A stretch of DNA of 64,000 nt from Pseudoalteromonas distincta. Lineage in GTDB: Bacteria > Pseudomonadota > Gammaproteobacteria > Enterobacterales > Alteromonadaceae. The notes beneath the pieces were generated by a model that did not search any database, was not told where the DNA came from, and was given only the letters and a program-made list of their open reading frames with translations. Below are positions 1 to 9,887 of this stretch, piece after piece. How positions within the stretch are numbered: the first letter of the stretch is position 1; each line of letters starts with the position of its first letter. Made by a program: the position numbers and the translations under genes. The stretch spans positions 124,001-188,000 of the forward strand of contig NZ_JWIG01000001.1 of the NCBI RefSeq assembly GCF_000814675.1, given 5' to 3'.

Positions 1-665
1 GACAGCGTCATGTTGGCATTAATTTCTTTGCCGTAATCAGTCATTGTGTGAGGAATATTTAAATCCCCTATAATAGCGGGCGTATTTTCACGAAAAATAC
101 CGGCTTTATCATAAGCCACTAACTCACGGGTATCACCTAAGTACTCTTTATGGTCTAAGTCTATAGTGGTGATCACGCTTGCAAAGGGATTGACTATATT
201 TGTGGCGTCAAAGCGCCCACCTAAACCAACCTCTAGTAATACATAATCGACGTTACAGCTTTTAAAAATTGCCAACGCCCCCAAAGTACCATATTCAAAA
301 TAAGTCAGAGCAGTGTCTTTACGGCCTTGCTCAAGCTGGTGAAAAGCATCTATATGAAATTGGTCTGCCAATTCTTCCCCATTAACTCGTACACGCTCGT
401 TATAACGAATTAAATGTGGAGATGCGTAAGTACCCACACTGAAACCTTGCGCTAGCAATAGCGACTCTAAGCAGCGTGCTGTGGTGCCCTTACCGTTTGT
501 ACCGGCAATAAGAATAATTTTACTTGGAGTGTTTAACAGGCCAATATTGTTAGCAACATTAGCAACTCGCTCTAAGCCCATAGCAATGTTAGCTGGGTGA
601 ACACTTTCTAAATAAAAAAGCCAATCATCAAGGCTTGATGATTGGCTAGGAATTTTTTTTGTCAT
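1..665 (-). CDS. folC: Folylpolyglutamate synthase / dihydrofolate synthase (partial, 3' end cut by window)
   Basis: ATP-dependent ligase that adds glutamate to dihydropteroate and to folates in the cytoplasm. I translated it directly: it opens MTKKIPSQSSSLDDWLFYLE and has the Mur-ligase P-loop GTNGKGTT near residue 55, then SPHLIRYNERVRVNG and GLGGRFDATN, all typical of FolC. ATG is at 663-665 and the frame stays open to base 1, giving about 221 of the usual 420 or so residues. Only 25 bases separate it from accD with no terminator between, so the two are probably co-transcribed, as in E. coli. The end of the gene lies outside the window. Confidence 0.93.
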   Translation of the reverse strand, partial: MTKKIPSQSSSLDDWLFYLESVHPANIAMGLERVANVANNIGLLNTPSKIILIAGTNGKGTTARCLESLLLAQGFSVGTYASPHLIRYNERVRVNGEELADQFHIDAFHQLEQGRKDTALTYFEYGTLGALAIFKSCNVDYVLLEVGLGGRFDATNIVNPFASVITTIDLDHKEYLGDTRELVAYDKAGIFRENTPAIIGDLNIPHTMTDYGKEINANMTL

Positions 666-690
666 AGCGTGTAATCAGTAAAGCTGAAAT

Positions 691-1566
691 TTACGCTACT
701 CTATGCTCTTGTTCCGTAGAAGGCAAGTTCATAAATTTAGCTAAAATGCGTGCAAGGGTATCGCGCATTTCACGGCGGTCAATAATCATGTCAATTGCAC
801 CGTGTTCAAGCAAAAATTCACTACGCTGAAAGCCTTCAGGTAATGTTTCGCGAACTGTTTGCTCAATAACACGAGGACCCGCAAAGCCAATTAACGCTTT
901 AGGTTCTGCAACGTTAATATCGCCCAGCATAGCAAGTGATGCAGATACACCACCCATAGTTGGGTCAGTCATGACTGAAATAAACGGAAGACCTTTTTCA
1001 GTCATTTTTGCAAGTGCAGCACTTGTTTTAGCCATTTGCATAAGCGACATAAGCGCTTCTTGCATGCGTGCACCGCCTGATGCAGAAAAACAAATAAGCG
1101 GCATGTTATGCTCTAAACATTGATCAACAGCATCAACAAAGCGAGCGCCAACAACAGAAGCCATTGAGCCACCCATAAATGAGAACTCAAATGCTACTGC
1201 TGCAACTGGAATGCCTTTTAATCGGCCTTTCATAGCTACAAGTGCATCTTTTTCACCACTTGCTTTTTGGGCTGCACTGATACGATCAGAGTATTTTTTA
1301 GAATCTTTAAACTTAAGAATGTCTTTAGGCTCATGTTGTGTGCCAAGCTCTTGACGGTCACCTTCATCTAAAAAGTGCTCCAGGCGCTTACGGCCACTAA
1401 CACGCATGTGGTGGTCACACTTAGGACATACGTTTAATGACTTTTCTAATTCAGCTTTATATAAAATTGAATCACACGATGTGCACTTAGCCCAAACACC
1501 TTCTGGGATTTCTTTACGACCTGATGATTTTGTCGTTTTAGGTAAGATTTTTTCTAGCCAACTCAT
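691..1566 (-). CDS. accD: Acetyl-CoA carboxylase carboxyltransferase subunit beta
   Basis: Beta half of the carboxyltransferase that makes malonyl-CoA for fatty acid synthesis; partner is AccA, encoded elsewhere. The product is 291 residues from [12 protein letters not shown]4 zinc ribbon is seen at C28/C31/C47/C50 (CTSCD and CPKCD), followed by the crotonase-like core with [15 protein letters not shown] and [15 protein letters not shown]. The frame extends upstream to 1614, but the ATG at 1566 has a purine-rich AGAGAG Shine-Dalgarno and matches the family start. It lies between truA and folC in the order conserved in gammaproteobacteria. Confidence 0.96.
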   Translation of the reverse strand: MSWLEKILPKTTKSSGRKEIPEGVWAKCTSCDSILYKAELEKSLNVCPKCDHHMRVSGRKRLEHFLDEGDRQELGTQHEPKDILKFKDSKKYSDRISAAQKASGEKDALVAMKGRLKGIPVAAVAFEFSFMGGSMASVVGARFVDAVDQCLEHNMPLICFSASGGARMQEALMSLMQMAKTSAALAKMTEKGLPFISVMTDPTMGGVSASLAMLGDINVAEPKALIGFAGPRVIEQTVRETLPEGFQRSEFLLEHGAIDMIIDRREMRDTLARILAKFMNLPSTEQEHRVA

Positions 1567-1721
1567 TTGCAACTCTCTTAATGCTGTTCTGTGTCGCGAG
1601 CCTGCCAATAGCAATTAGCAGACAAATTTTTTCAATTAAAACATGAATTACACTAACGCGGTATAAAAAACTGGTCTTAGTAGTTAAAAGTGTTCATAAA
1701 AAGTACTAACGACAACCATAA

Positions 1722-2516
1722 CTAAATTTCAGCGTCAGGTAAAAACAATGGACCTAAAGGCATTTTAGGAATATTAAACTCTTCAGGATAATCGACATCA
1801 ACTAAGTATAAACCTGCAGCTTTAGCTGTAGCACTTGCTTTAGCACGCTCTTTACAATCAAGTAATTCTTTCAACCAAATAGGCTGTTGCTTATGTATGC
1901 CAATATCCATCAAGCTCCCCGTTATATTACGTACCATGTGATGTAAGAACGCATTCGCCTTAATATCAATAATAACGTAACACCCTTGCCGCTGTACCGA
2001 TAAATGATGAATAGTGCGAGTCGGTGTATTCGCTTGACAATGGATCGCTCGAAAAGATGTAAAATCGTGTGTCCCGATCAAATACTGACAGGCTTCCTGC
2101 ATTTTAACTTCATCTAATGGGTGATGAAAATGCGTAACCCCTTCGCTTAACACTGCTCCTCGAAAAGGAGAGTTATAAATAATATAGCGGTATCGGCGAG
2201 CGGTTGCACTAAAACGAGCATGAAAATCGACAGCAACTGGTTGTGCAAAGCGAATAGCAATATCTTTAGGCAATAAGGTATTCATACCCATTGTAAATGC
2301 GACCATGTCACGCGAAGCTTCAGTTTCAAAATGTATTATTTGACCTGTACCGTGCACACCCGCATCAGTTCGCCCCGCACATACTACTTCAACTGGGTGA
2401 TTACAAATACGCGACAATGCCTTTTCTACTTCTTGTTGTACGCTATTTACATGTGATTGACGTTGCCACCCACTATAGCGTACGCCGTTGTATTCAACTC
2501 CAAGTGCTACTCGCAT
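1722..2516 (-). CDS. truA: tRNA pseudouridine(38-40) synthase
   Basis: Converts uridines 38-40 of the tRNA anticodon arm to pseudouridine. The start [11 protein letters not shown] (ATG at 2514-2516) gives 264 residues, the family's usual length; an 11-residue upstream extension in the same frame is not family-like. The catalytic aspartate sits in [11 protein letters not shown] (D51). The C-terminal half has [15 protein letters not shown], another signature. It is downstream of fimV on the same strand, but a strong terminator at 2745-2785 separates them, so truA probably has its own promoter in 2517-2740. Confidence 0.95.
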   Translation of the reverse strand: MRVALGVEYNGVRYSGWQRQSHVNSVQQEVEKALSRICNHPVEVVCAGRTDAGVHGTGQIIHFETEASRDMVAFTMGMNTLLPKDIAIRFAQPVAVDFHARFSATARRYRYIIYNSPFRGAVLSEGVTHFHHPLDEVKMQEACQYLIGTHDFTSFRAIHCQANTPTRTIHHLSVQRQGCYVIIDIKANAFLHHMVRNITGSLMDIGIHKQQPIWLKELLDCKERAKASATAKAAGLYLVDVDYPEEFNIPKMPLGPLFLPDAEI

Positions 2517-2744
2517 AATTACTGCTTTACCTACTGTGCTAATGAACACGGCATTTTATGCTATCTCTCGACGCAATAAAAGGAGGTGTGCGGTAATACC
2601 CTTTTTATTAAAAACATGATCATTTTAATGAATCAAATAACTTAATAATCACGATGTAAATTATTCTTTTATAACAATTACATACTATAAAATTCGCTTC
2701 ATTAATGCGTTGCTTTTCCTTGTTATAATTAAACTAACTTCCAT

Positions 2745-2785
2745 AAAAAAACCCTTAATTAGAATAACCAATTAAGGGTTTTTTA
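2745..2785 (-). terminator. Rho-independent terminator after fimV
   Basis: Arms AACCCTTAATT (2750-2760) and AATTAAGGGTT (2770-2780) are perfect inverted repeats with a 9-base loop. Runs of A and T on both sides let it work on either strand. It lies just past the fimV stop and isolates truA from fimV. Confidence 0.85.
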
Positions 2786-2795
2786 AAACAATTTG

Positions 2796-5700
2796 TTATT
2801 TTAGTTTCGCTTTTAAACTAAGTGCCTCTTCTTGAACTTCTTCTGGGCCTTTGTTGATGACATCCTCAATGACCTTGAGCGCAGAATCAAAATCATCAAT
2901 TTCAATATAAGCACGCGCTAAATCTAGTTTAGCTGAGTAGCCACCACTTTCAGCATCAACATCGGTTGGGTTATCACCAGCAAGTAATGCATCAAACTCA
3001 CTCAAACCGACATCCATATTAACGTCGGTGTAAGGTTCGTGTTCAAGTTCAGCCTCTTCACTTTCTTCTAATAATGAATCTATATCTACAAATTCATCAT
3101 TATCAAGTTGCTCAATATCACTACTTTCAACAAGTGGCTCTTTTGTAGTTAATGAGTCATCTTCCTCTAAGTCTTCTTTTAGCAAGCTGTCAAAGTCGAC
3201 ATCAAATTCACTGCTATCCTCAGCACTTAATTCTTCAGGCTCCGCTAACTCACTAAGTAATGAATCAAAATCAGTTTGCGTCAAATTTGACATAAACTCT
3301 TCATCAAGTTCATCGTCAGAGCTAATATCAGTGCTACCTGCTTCATCTGAGTTTGTTAACTGTGCTTCGCGCTCTGCATTTGTTTGCTCTTGCTGCTCGT
3401 CTGATAACTCATCAGTTAGCGCTTGCTCTAAAGTATCTTCGTCAAACTCAACATCTAAGTCAGAAAAATCGTCTTCAATTAAAATTTCATCATCAAAATC
3501 GTCTTCTAAACTATCTAAATCAGTATTTTCAGAAAGCGCATTTGATAAGTCCTGCTCAGCTTGGCTGGAAGCGACTCCCTGCGCATCACCGTCTAAATCA
3601 TCACCTTGTAATTCTTCGGGGGTAAATGGCAACTCACTTTCTAGTGTTTCTTGAACTTCATCAAGGTTAAGAGGTTTGGTATCCTCTTCTATACTAACTG
3701 GTTCAACAGAATCAATTCCGTCATTAATTTCTTGCAGTAAATCATCATCAAACGACTCGTCTTCAACCTTAGCTTCTGATTCAGAGAAGTCATTATCAAT
3801 TAATAGTTCATCATCAAAATCATCTTCTAAGCTATCTAAGTTAGCATTTTCAGAAAGCGCATTTGCGAGATCTTTCTCTGTTTGACTAAGTGCTACTGCA
3901 TTTTCTTCACTCGGTGCATTTTCTTTAGGTTCTTGCGGCTCAAACGAAGGTTCATTATCCAATAATGAATGATCATCATCTAATTCAAGTTCAGGATATT
4001 CATCTAACTCTTCACTTGGCGTTATAAGATCGCTATCAAGCTGCTCTTCAACTTTTGTAAGATCTGAGTCATCGTCGCCCGCTAACGGATCGTCACCAAG
4101 ATCTACTTCTATTTCTTCAAGATCGTCGTCAAGCTCATCTAATGACCAATCTGGTGTTTCTATATAGTCATCATCCGTCGCTTGTTGTAGCTCATTTAAA
4201 AGCTCATCAACGCTCTTTAAAGTATCATCTGTATATTCTTCAAGCGCATCTTCTGGATCAAGAAGCGACTCTGATGTATCTGAAAAATCATCAACCGTTA
4301 CATCTATAAGTTCAGGTTCTTCTTTTAGCTCAGGTTCTTCTTGAAGCTCAGGTTCTTCTACAAGCTCAGGTTCTTCTACAAGCTCGGGTTCTTCTTCAAG
4401 TTCAGGCTCATCGTAAAGCTCAGGCTCTTCTTCAAGCTCAGGTTCTTCTTCAAGCTCAGGTTCTTCTACAAGCTCAGGCTCTTCTTCAAGCTCAGGTTCT
4501 TCTACAAGCTCAGGTTCTTCTTCAAGCTCAGGTTCATCGTCAAGCTCAGGGGCTTCTTCAAGCGCAGGGGCTTCTTCAAGCTCAGGTTCTTCTACAAGCT
4601 CGGGTTCTTCTACAAGCTCGGGTTCTTCTACAAGCTCTGGTTCTTCTTCAAGTTCAGGTTCTTCTTCAAGTTCAGGTTCTTCTTCAAGCTCAGGCTCATC
4701 GTAAAGCGCAGGCTCTTCTTCAAGCTCAGGCTCTTCTTCAAGCTCAGGCTCATCGTAAAGCTCAGGTTCTTCTGCAAGTTCAGGCTCATCGTCAAGCTCA
4801 GGCTCTTCATTTAATGATGAAGCAAGCGACTCAATATCATCAACATTTAATTCTTCTTGAGCATCTGCTAAATCCTCAACTGAGTCTGCCAATGCATTAT
4901 CAATTTCTGAATCTCTTACATCTGAATTTTTTACTTCATCATCAATTAAGTTATCTATGTCGTCTAAATCAAAATCATCGCTTTGTTCAACTAATGAATC
5001 ATCTACAGTATCTACTGCAGCCTCATCAATTAAGCTATCTATGTCGTCTAAATCAAAGTCGTCACTTTCCTCAACTAATGAATCATTTGCAGTATCAACT
5101 GCTGCCTCATCAATTAAGCTATCTATATCGTCTAAATCAAAGTCGTCACTTTCCTCAACTAATGAATCATTTGCAGTATCAACCGCAGTCTCATCAATTA
5201 AGCTATCTATGTCGCCTAAATCAAAGTCGTCACTTTCCTCAACTAAAGAGTCATTCTCAGTATCAACCGCAGTCTCATCAATTAAGCTATCTATGTCGTC
5301 TAAATCAAAGTCGTCACTTTCCTCAACTAATGAATCATTTGCAGTATCAACTGCTGTCTCATCAATTAAACTATCTATATCGTCTAAATCAAAGTCTTCA
5401 CTTTCCTCAACTAATGAGTCATCTGCAGTATCGACTGCAGCCTCATCAATTAAGCTATCTATGTCATCTAAATCAAAGTCGTCGCTTTCTTCTAGAAGTT
5501 CATCTTCGTCGAGTAACTCTGCATTAAGTGAGTCATCTACCACATCACTTTTTGGGTCATTCGCTTCATCAATTAAGCTATCTATATCGTCTAAATCAAA
5601 ATCGTCGCTTGTATCAAGTTCAGCTGAAGTGCTATTTGAGGTATCTAATTCTGTTGATGTTTGATCTAATAATTCATCTATATCAAAATTATCTTCCTCT

Positions 5701-7091
5701 GCAAGCTCTTCACTTAAAGCCGCCATTTCATCATGAGATTCTAAGCTGTCATCCTCTAAAGCTTCGCTTGTTTGCGGTGCATCAAATTCAGGTAGACTAT
5801 CGTCTTCATCAAACAAGCTATCTAAATCGTCATTAGTTAGGATTTCATCATTGTTAATTGAGTCATCAGATAAGTCTAAATCTATATCTTCAGCGTTTTC
5901 ATCTGAAGGTTGATCAAACCCTTGCTGCATAAAAATATCGAGCTCATCATCGTCATCGGTATTTTCATCATCAAAAACAATGTCATCGCTTAGTAAGCTT
6001 TCGAGCTCATCCTGATCAAGTAAATTTTCGTCGCCAGAAAAATCATCTAAGCCGTCGTCTAAATCATCATTAGGCAACATATCACTTTCGAGACTATCAT
6101 CTAATTGAACACTCAAGTCATCTAAAGGGTCAGGTACAATTGGATCGTCATTTAAGCTTGGGCCTAAATCATCATCGCCAGTATAGGTTGGGGTTTGTGG
6201 TAAAAAGTCATCATCGTTTTGCGGCTCTTCTTGATTACTTGCTCGTTTGCGTAAAAACATAACGATTGCAAAAATAATCAGTAACCCAGGAATAAACATT
6301 AACAAGCCCAGTACTATGGGGTTTGAAAATAATGAGCCAAAATCAAATGACTCTTTTGGTATTACTTCTTGTTTTTTTTGTTGGGCAATAATCTCGTTTT
6401 GTTTAACAATGAGTTCTTTTAACTGATTTTGAATTTCGCTGTCTTGTCCTAATTGCAAACGTAAGTTTTCGAGCTCTTTTGATATTCCTGATAACTGTTT
6501 TTTAAGATTATTATTTTCAACTAAAATCTCTTCTACATTACTAACTGAGCTTTTAAACTGTTGTTGTAACTCAACAAGCTTAGTTCCTTGCTCTGTTTTT
6601 ATTTCATTTAATTCTTTCTGTATCTCTTTTTTAGCATCGTCTACATCAATTTTACGCGCTTGAGTTACTTTTGTTTGCGCTGAGTTAATTTCGCTTTGTG
6701 TAAGCGTGCCATTTTTTTTCTTTTCCCATAATGCATCATCTTGCTCAGAGCGTTGCTTTGCGAGCTGCGTATTTACAGCTTTTATTTCGGCTAAGGTAGG
6801 GATTTTTAAATAGGCACCATTTTGAATGTGGTTAAGATTTTGTTCTAAAAATGAATCGGGATTTTTGTTATACAAAGCCTGCATAACTTGATAAATACTG
6901 ACAGAATTGTCTGGGCGCACTTTAGCTGCTATACGCCAAAGCGTATCAGTTGGTTTAATTGGCCCAATTGATCGCCCTTGCGCACCATAGTCAACGCCTT
7001 TAGGCCCCTTTAATTGGGTACTGTCCTGAGAGTAAACTGGCGTTACTATCAATGCAGACGCTAATATAATAAGTGTAGCTAAACCGCGCAT
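2796..7091 (-). CDS. fimV: FimV-family polar inner-membrane hub protein, very acidic and repeat-rich
   Basis: FimV/HubP proteins sit at the cell pole in the inner membrane, bind peptidoglycan, and organise type IV pili, chemotaxis arrays and chromosome poles. This 1431-residue protein has a signal peptide (1-22), a LysM-like domain (about 45-100: TDTLWRIAAKVRP, IQNGAYLKIPT), a coiled coil (about 140-245), one transmembrane segment (about 256-279) ending in RKR, a roughly 1070-residue Asp/Glu-rich cytoplasmic region, and the short TPR-like FimV C-terminal domain (from YSAKLDLARAYIEIDDF). The acidic region contains two tandem repeat arrays, described separately. Position upstream of truA and downstream of asd is the usual fimV locus. 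ATG at 7089-7091 fits the signal peptide. Confidence 0.93.
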   Translation of the reverse strand: MRGLATLIILASALIVTPVYSQDSTQLKGPKGVDYGAQGRSIGPIKPTDTLWRIAAKVRPDNSVSIYQVMQALYNKNPDSFLEQNLNHIQNGAYLKIPTLAEIKAVNTQLAKQRSEQDDALWEKKKNGTLTQSEINSAQTKVTQARKIDVDDAKKEIQKELNEIKTEQGTKLVELQQQFKSSVSNVEEILVENNNLKKQLSGISKELENLRLQLGQDSEIQNQLKELIVKQNEIIAQQKKQEVIPKESFDFGSLFSNPIVLGLLMFIPGLLIIFAIVMFLRKRASNQEEPQNDDDFLPQTPTYTGDDDLGPSLNDDPIVPDPLDDLSVQLDDSLESDMLPNDDLDDGLDDFSGDENLLDQDELESLLSDDIVFDDENTDDDDELDIFMQQGFDQPSDENAEDIDLDLSDDSINNDEILTNDDLDSLFDEDDSLPEFDAPQTSEALEDDSLESHDEMAALSEELAEEDNFDIDELLDQTSTELDTSNSTSAELDTSDDFDLDDIDSLIDEANDPKSDVVDDSLNAELLDEDELLEESDDFDLDDIDSLIDEAAVDTADDSLVEESEDFDLDDIDSLIDETAVDTANDSLVEESDDFDLDDIDSLIDETAVDTENDSLVEESDDFDLGDIDSLIDETAVDTANDSLVEESDDFDLDDIDSLIDEAAVDTANDSLVEESDDFDLDDIDSLIDEAAVDTVDDSLVEQSDDFDLDDIDNLIDDEVKNSDVRDSEIDNALADSVEDLADAQEELNVDDIESLASSLNEEPELDDEPELAEEPELYDEPELEEEPELEEEPALYDEPELEEEPELEEEPELEEEPELVEEPELVEEPELVEEPELEEAPALEEAPELDDEPELEEEPELVEEPELEEEPELVEEPELEEEPELEEEPELYDEPELEEEPELVEEPELVEEPELQEEPELKEEPELIDVTVDDFSDTSESLLDPEDALEEYTDDTLKSVDELLNELQQATDDDYIETPDWSLDELDDDLEEIEVDLGDDPLAGDDDSDLTKVEEQLDSDLITPSEELDEYPELELDDDHSLLDNEPSFEPQEPKENAPSEENAVALSQTEKDLANALSENANLDSLEDDFDDELLIDNDFSESEAKVEDESFDDDLLQEINDGIDSVEPVSIEEDTKPLNLDEVQETLESELPFTPEELQGDDLDGDAQGVASSQAEQDLSNALSENTDLDSLEDDFDDEILIEDDFSDLDVEFDEDTLEQALTDELSDEQQEQTNAEREAQLTNSDEAGSTDISSDDELDEEFMSNLTQTDFDSLLSELAEPEELSAEDSSEFDVDFDSLLKEDLEEDDSLTTKEPLVESSDIEQLDNDEFVDIDSLLEESEEAELEHEPYTDVNMDVGLSEFDALLAGDNPTDVDAESGGYSAKLDLARAYIEIDDFDSALKVIEDVINKGPEEVQEEALSLKAKLK
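4306..4808 (-). repeat. 18-bp tandem repeats in fimV encoding PELxxE hexapeptides
   Basis: Reading the protein gives 27 consecutive hexapeptides of form P-E/A-L-x-x-E/A (PELEEE, PELVEE, PELYDE, PELDDE and variants) plus a partial one. DNA copies are spaced exactly 18 bases (for example CTCAGG at 4329 and 4347). On the opposite strand the array gives long spurious KLRFFFKL-type frames, which are not genes. The array is prone to copy-number change. Confidence 0.95.
4945..5620 (-). repeat. 84-bp tandem repeats in fimV encoding DDFDLDDIDSLID units
   Basis: Eight copies of the motif DDFDLDDIDSLID occur; six neighbours are joined in exact 28-residue (84-bp) periods with the spacer E-A/T-AVDT-x-x-DSLVEES. 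Equivalent bases at 5021, 5105 and 5189 confirm the 84-base period. Near-identity of the copies suggests recent duplication or gene conversion. Such acidic repeats are typical of FimV/HubP cytoplasmic regions. Confidence 0.95.
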
Positions 7092-7388
7092 GCTGATCCT
7101 TTAATATTTAAATATTAATAAAACACCTAAAACTTAAGTGCATAAATATTGTTTATTATTGCTATTATCAGCCAAATGACTGACTCGCATTTATTATTAC
7201 AATCTATTTTTATTGCAAGCTCTATTCCAATTACAAACTATAAACCAGTTAGAGCGTAATATCCATCGCAACACCTTGAAAATAAATGCCTTAAAACATC
7301 TTTATAAATATTAATTTATTGAGTGTTATCAATCAGTTTTTGTATTTTTAAAATTAAACGGCAAAAATTTGACAAGCCATATAAACAA
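7092..7388. other. Intergenic region between asd and fimV
   Basis: An AT-rich 300-base stretch. It must hold the fimV promoter (fimV reads leftward), but I could not pick clear -35/-10 boxes. No open frame or strong secondary structure apart from the asd terminator that follows. Confidence 0.5.
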
Positions 7389-7419
7389 AAAGCGGCAAAC
7401 AACTACTGTTTACCGCTTT
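7381..7419 (-). terminator. Rho-independent terminator after asd
   Basis: AAAGCGG at 7389-7395 pairs with CCGCTTT at 7413-7419, extended by AAAC/GTTT across one mismatch. On the minus strand it is followed by a T-rich tail (complement of 7381-7390). Confidence 0.8.
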
Positions 7420-7445
7420 AAAAGCATGTTTAGCGCAATTAACTA

Positions 7446-8462
7446 TTACATGTAATTGGCAATAAGCTCTTCTGCAATTTGAATGCTATTAGTTGCAGCA
7501 CCTTTACGAGTGTTGTCACTTACAACCCACATGTTTAGTCCATGAGGATGAGAAATATCAGCACGTAATCGACCTATATACACAGTATCGTTACCACTAG
7601 CGTCAGACACTGCTGTTGGGTAGTCACCTTCATCATCAATTAGCTCGACACCAGGCGCATCTTTTAAAAGTTGCTTAACGTGTTCAAAGTCATAAGGCAT
7701 GCGCGTTTCAATATTAATTGATTCTGAGTGCCCAAAAAATACGGGAACACGTACACACGTTGGGTTCACTGCAATAGTGGTATCACCCAAAATTTTATGA
7801 GTCTCGTTTACCATTTTCATTTCTTCGCGCGTATAGCCATTATCTTCAAAGCTATCAATTTGAGGAATAACGTTAAATGCAATTTGCTTTGGAAATACTT
7901 TATTATCCATAGGGCGTGCATTCATCAAATTAGCTGTTTGCTTTGCAAGTTCATCAACCGCGTCTTTACCTGCACCCGATACAGCTTGGTATGTAGATAC
8001 GTTAATACGGTCTATTCCGTAAGCATCATAAATTGGTTTAAGTGCTAACATCATCTGAATAGTTGAACAGTTAGGGTTAGCAATAATATTACGATTTCTA
8101 AAATCAGCTAGGCTTGAAGCATTAACTTCTGGCACCACGAGTGGGATTTCAAAATCATTTCTAAAGTGCGATGTATTATCGATTACAATACAGCCGGCAT
8201 CAGCAGCAATAGGAGCATATTTTTCAGATACACTGCCACCAGCAGAAAACAAACCTATATGCGCTTGGCTAAAGTCAAAGCCTTCAACGTCAAGTACTTC
8301 AATGGTCTCACCACGAAACTTTATATCTTCACCTGCGCTGCGGCTGCTAGCAAGTAAAAAAAGCTGATCAACAGGAAACTTACGATCTGCTAGCGTTTCA
8401 ATGATTTGACGGCCTACTAAACCAGTAGCGCCAAGTACGGCAACGTTATATTTTTGCGACAT
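7446..8462 (-). CDS. asd: Aspartate-semialdehyde dehydrogenase
   Basis: NADPH-dependent reduction of aspartyl phosphate to aspartate semialdehyde, the branch point to lysine/diaminopimelate, threonine and methionine. At 338 residues it belongs to the Vibrio Asd2-like class rather than the 367-residue E. coli Asd. Seen: N-terminal dinucleotide site GATGLVGRQ (11-19), catalytic cysteine in ANPNCSTIQ (C132), SGAGKDAVDELAKQT, and the C-terminal KGAATNSIQIAE. The active-site cysteine is present, unlike inactive Usg paralogues that occupy this place in enterics. It follows pdxB by 48 bases. Confidence 0.93.
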   Translation of the reverse strand: MSQKYNVAVLGATGLVGRQIIETLADRKFPVDQLFLLASSRSAGEDIKFRGETIEVLDVEGFDFSQAHIGLFSAGGSVSEKYAPIAADAGCIVIDNTSHFRNDFEIPLVVPEVNASSLADFRNRNIIANPNCSTIQMMLALKPIYDAYGIDRINVSTYQAVSGAGKDAVDELAKQTANLMNARPMDNKVFPKQIAFNVIPQIDSFEDNGYTREEMKMVNETHKILGDTTIAVNPTCVRVPVFFGHSESINIETRMPYDFEHVKQLLKDAPGVELIDDEGDYPTAVSDASGNDTVYIGRLRADISHPHGLNMWVVSDNTRKGAATNSIQIAEELIANYM

Positions 8463-8510
8463 ATTTCTTCCTCTATAAACGACATTAAAACAACATCGTT
8501 AGTTAAATAA

Positions 8511-9632
8511 TTATTCAGCTATGCTAAAGCCAAGCTGGCTAAGTGCTGCTAGTTGTGGGCTATCACCTTGTAGAAATAAGGTGCTAAATTCTCGCCTTAT
8601 AGGATAGTTTTTACGTAAACTATCAAAGCCGTCGCTCTCTAGGCGGCGAAGTAATATTCCGTCATCGCGGCGAACGTCATAAATTAAATGCACTAAACGA
8701 GCAATATCTTGCTCATTAAGGCTTTGCGTAACAGTTGCATTTGTAACGGCTGGTGTTGGTAAAAAATCATCCAACGATTTAATCGCCTCAACACCTTTGA
8801 GCTGACACAGTTTTTGATACAACATTTGTGTACCACGAGCTTTCCCCTCAAGTGTATGCCCTGCAATATGCACACTAGCGTAACGAACATGCTCTAGTAA
8901 TTCAGTTAAAATATTGGGTTCTTTCTCCCATACATCAAGTACTAAATCTAAATCAGCCCCAGCTTCCATTACCTCAAGCAATGCTTGGTTATCAATTACA
9001 TCGCCACGGCTTGCATTAATTAGCGTGGTTCCTGGCTTAAGTGCTTTTAAACGCTCTTTACCCATCATGTGCAGTGTTTTATGCTCGCCACTTTTAACAA
9101 GGGGAACGTGAAAAGTAACAGCATCTGACTGCGCTAATAACTCATCAAGCGCTACATGCTCTTGTAATAAGCCTTGTTCGTGCTTAATCGGATCGCACAG
9201 CAGTACAACTACGTTTAATGCTTTTAATTTTTGCGCCAAACATGTACCAATGTTGCCCATCCCTACAATACCAATTGTTTGAGCACACAATGGACGCGCA
9301 TTTTCTTGGCTTAATGCAAATAAGCTACTAATTACATATTCAGCTACAGCAACAGCATTACAACCAGGTGCACTTGTAAAAGCAATATTTCTATCATGCA
9401 GTAATTGCGTATCAATATGGTCAATGCCGATTGTGGCAGTACCTACAAAGCTCAACTTGTTAGCTTGTACCAAAAGTTCATGATTAACATTTGTCACCGA
9501 ACGAGTAAGAAGAACATCTACATCTATTAATTGTTCAGGCGTTAATTTACGACCATCAAAACGCTCAACCTCACCAAAGTCTGCAAAGTACTGCTCAACT
9601 AAAGGCATATTTTGATCGGCAAGAATTTTCAT
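8511..9632 (-). CDS. pdxB: Erythronate-4-phosphate dehydrogenase
   Basis: NAD-dependent oxidation of 4-phosphoerythronate, second step of the DXP-dependent pyridoxal 5'-phosphate pathway. The 373-residue product starting MKILADQNMPLVEQYF (ATG 9630-9632) has the PdxB opening. D-2-hydroxyacid dehydrogenase signatures: GIVGMGNIG (Rossmann), NASRGDVID, and VHIAGHTLEGKARGT with the catalytic His. A further in-frame start 15 codons upstream is not family-like. It heads the pdxB-asd pair; the order pdxB-asd-(fimV)-truA is conserved. Confidence 0.94.
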   Translation of the reverse strand: MKILADQNMPLVEQYFADFGEVERFDGRKLTPEQLIDVDVLLTRSVTNVNHELLVQANKLSFVGTATIGIDHIDTQLLHDRNIAFTSAPGCNAVAVAEYVISSLFALSQENARPLCAQTIGIVGMGNIGTCLAQKLKALNVVVLLCDPIKHEQGLLQEHVALDELLAQSDAVTFHVPLVKSGEHKTLHMMGKERLKALKPGTTLINASRGDVIDNQALLEVMEAGADLDLVLDVWEKEPNILTELLEHVRYASVHIAGHTLEGKARGTQMLYQKLCQLKGVEAIKSLDDFLPTPAVTNATVTQSLNEQDIARLVHLIYDVRRDDGILLRRLESDGFDSLRKNYPIRREFSTLFLQGDSPQLAALSQLGFSIAE

Positions 9633-9814
9633 TACAGAGTCCGTTTGGCAATTAAGAGGCGCCATTGTAGCGAACAACCTAGCCTTTACACAAACTAAAA
9701 AGGCGCATTTTAGTTAATACAAAGACTCAAAAATGGGGATGTGGATTGTTTTAAATCAGCAATTAAAATTAGGAATTTAAACGATGCAAATAATAACCTT
9801 ACTATTGAATACAC

Positions 9815-9850
9815 AAAGGCCGAATCACAGCATGATTCGGCCTTTATTAT
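9815..9850. terminator. Strong terminator downstream of the TonB-dependent receptor
   Basis: AAAGGCCGAATCA (9815-9827) and TGATTCGGCCTTT (9833-9845) are a perfect 13-base inverted repeat with loop CAGCA. It lies just past the receptor stop at 9888 on the minus strand, where its tail is only modestly T-rich. Confidence 0.85.
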
Positions 9851-9887
9851 GCAAAATAAACTTCAATTACATTTACTTGATTTTTGT

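Noticed and set aside
4341-4814. Long plus-strand frame encoding KLRFFFKL-type repeats opposite fimV
   Set aside because: It is the antisense reading of the 18-bp fimV repeats. The composition has no gene-like features and the sense frame is a full FimV.
4306-5620. Regular repeats that could look like a CRISPR array
   Set aside because: Repeats are contiguous, in-frame coding units without unique spacers, and no cas genes are present.
4814-5664. Further plus-strand frames of Ser/Lys-rich or His/Leu-rich repeats opposite fimV
   Set aside because: Antisense shadows of the 84-bp repeats in fimV.
7728-8048. Plus-strand frame opposite asd, and similar frames opposite other genes
   Set aside because: They lie fully within well-supported genes on the other strand and have no family features.
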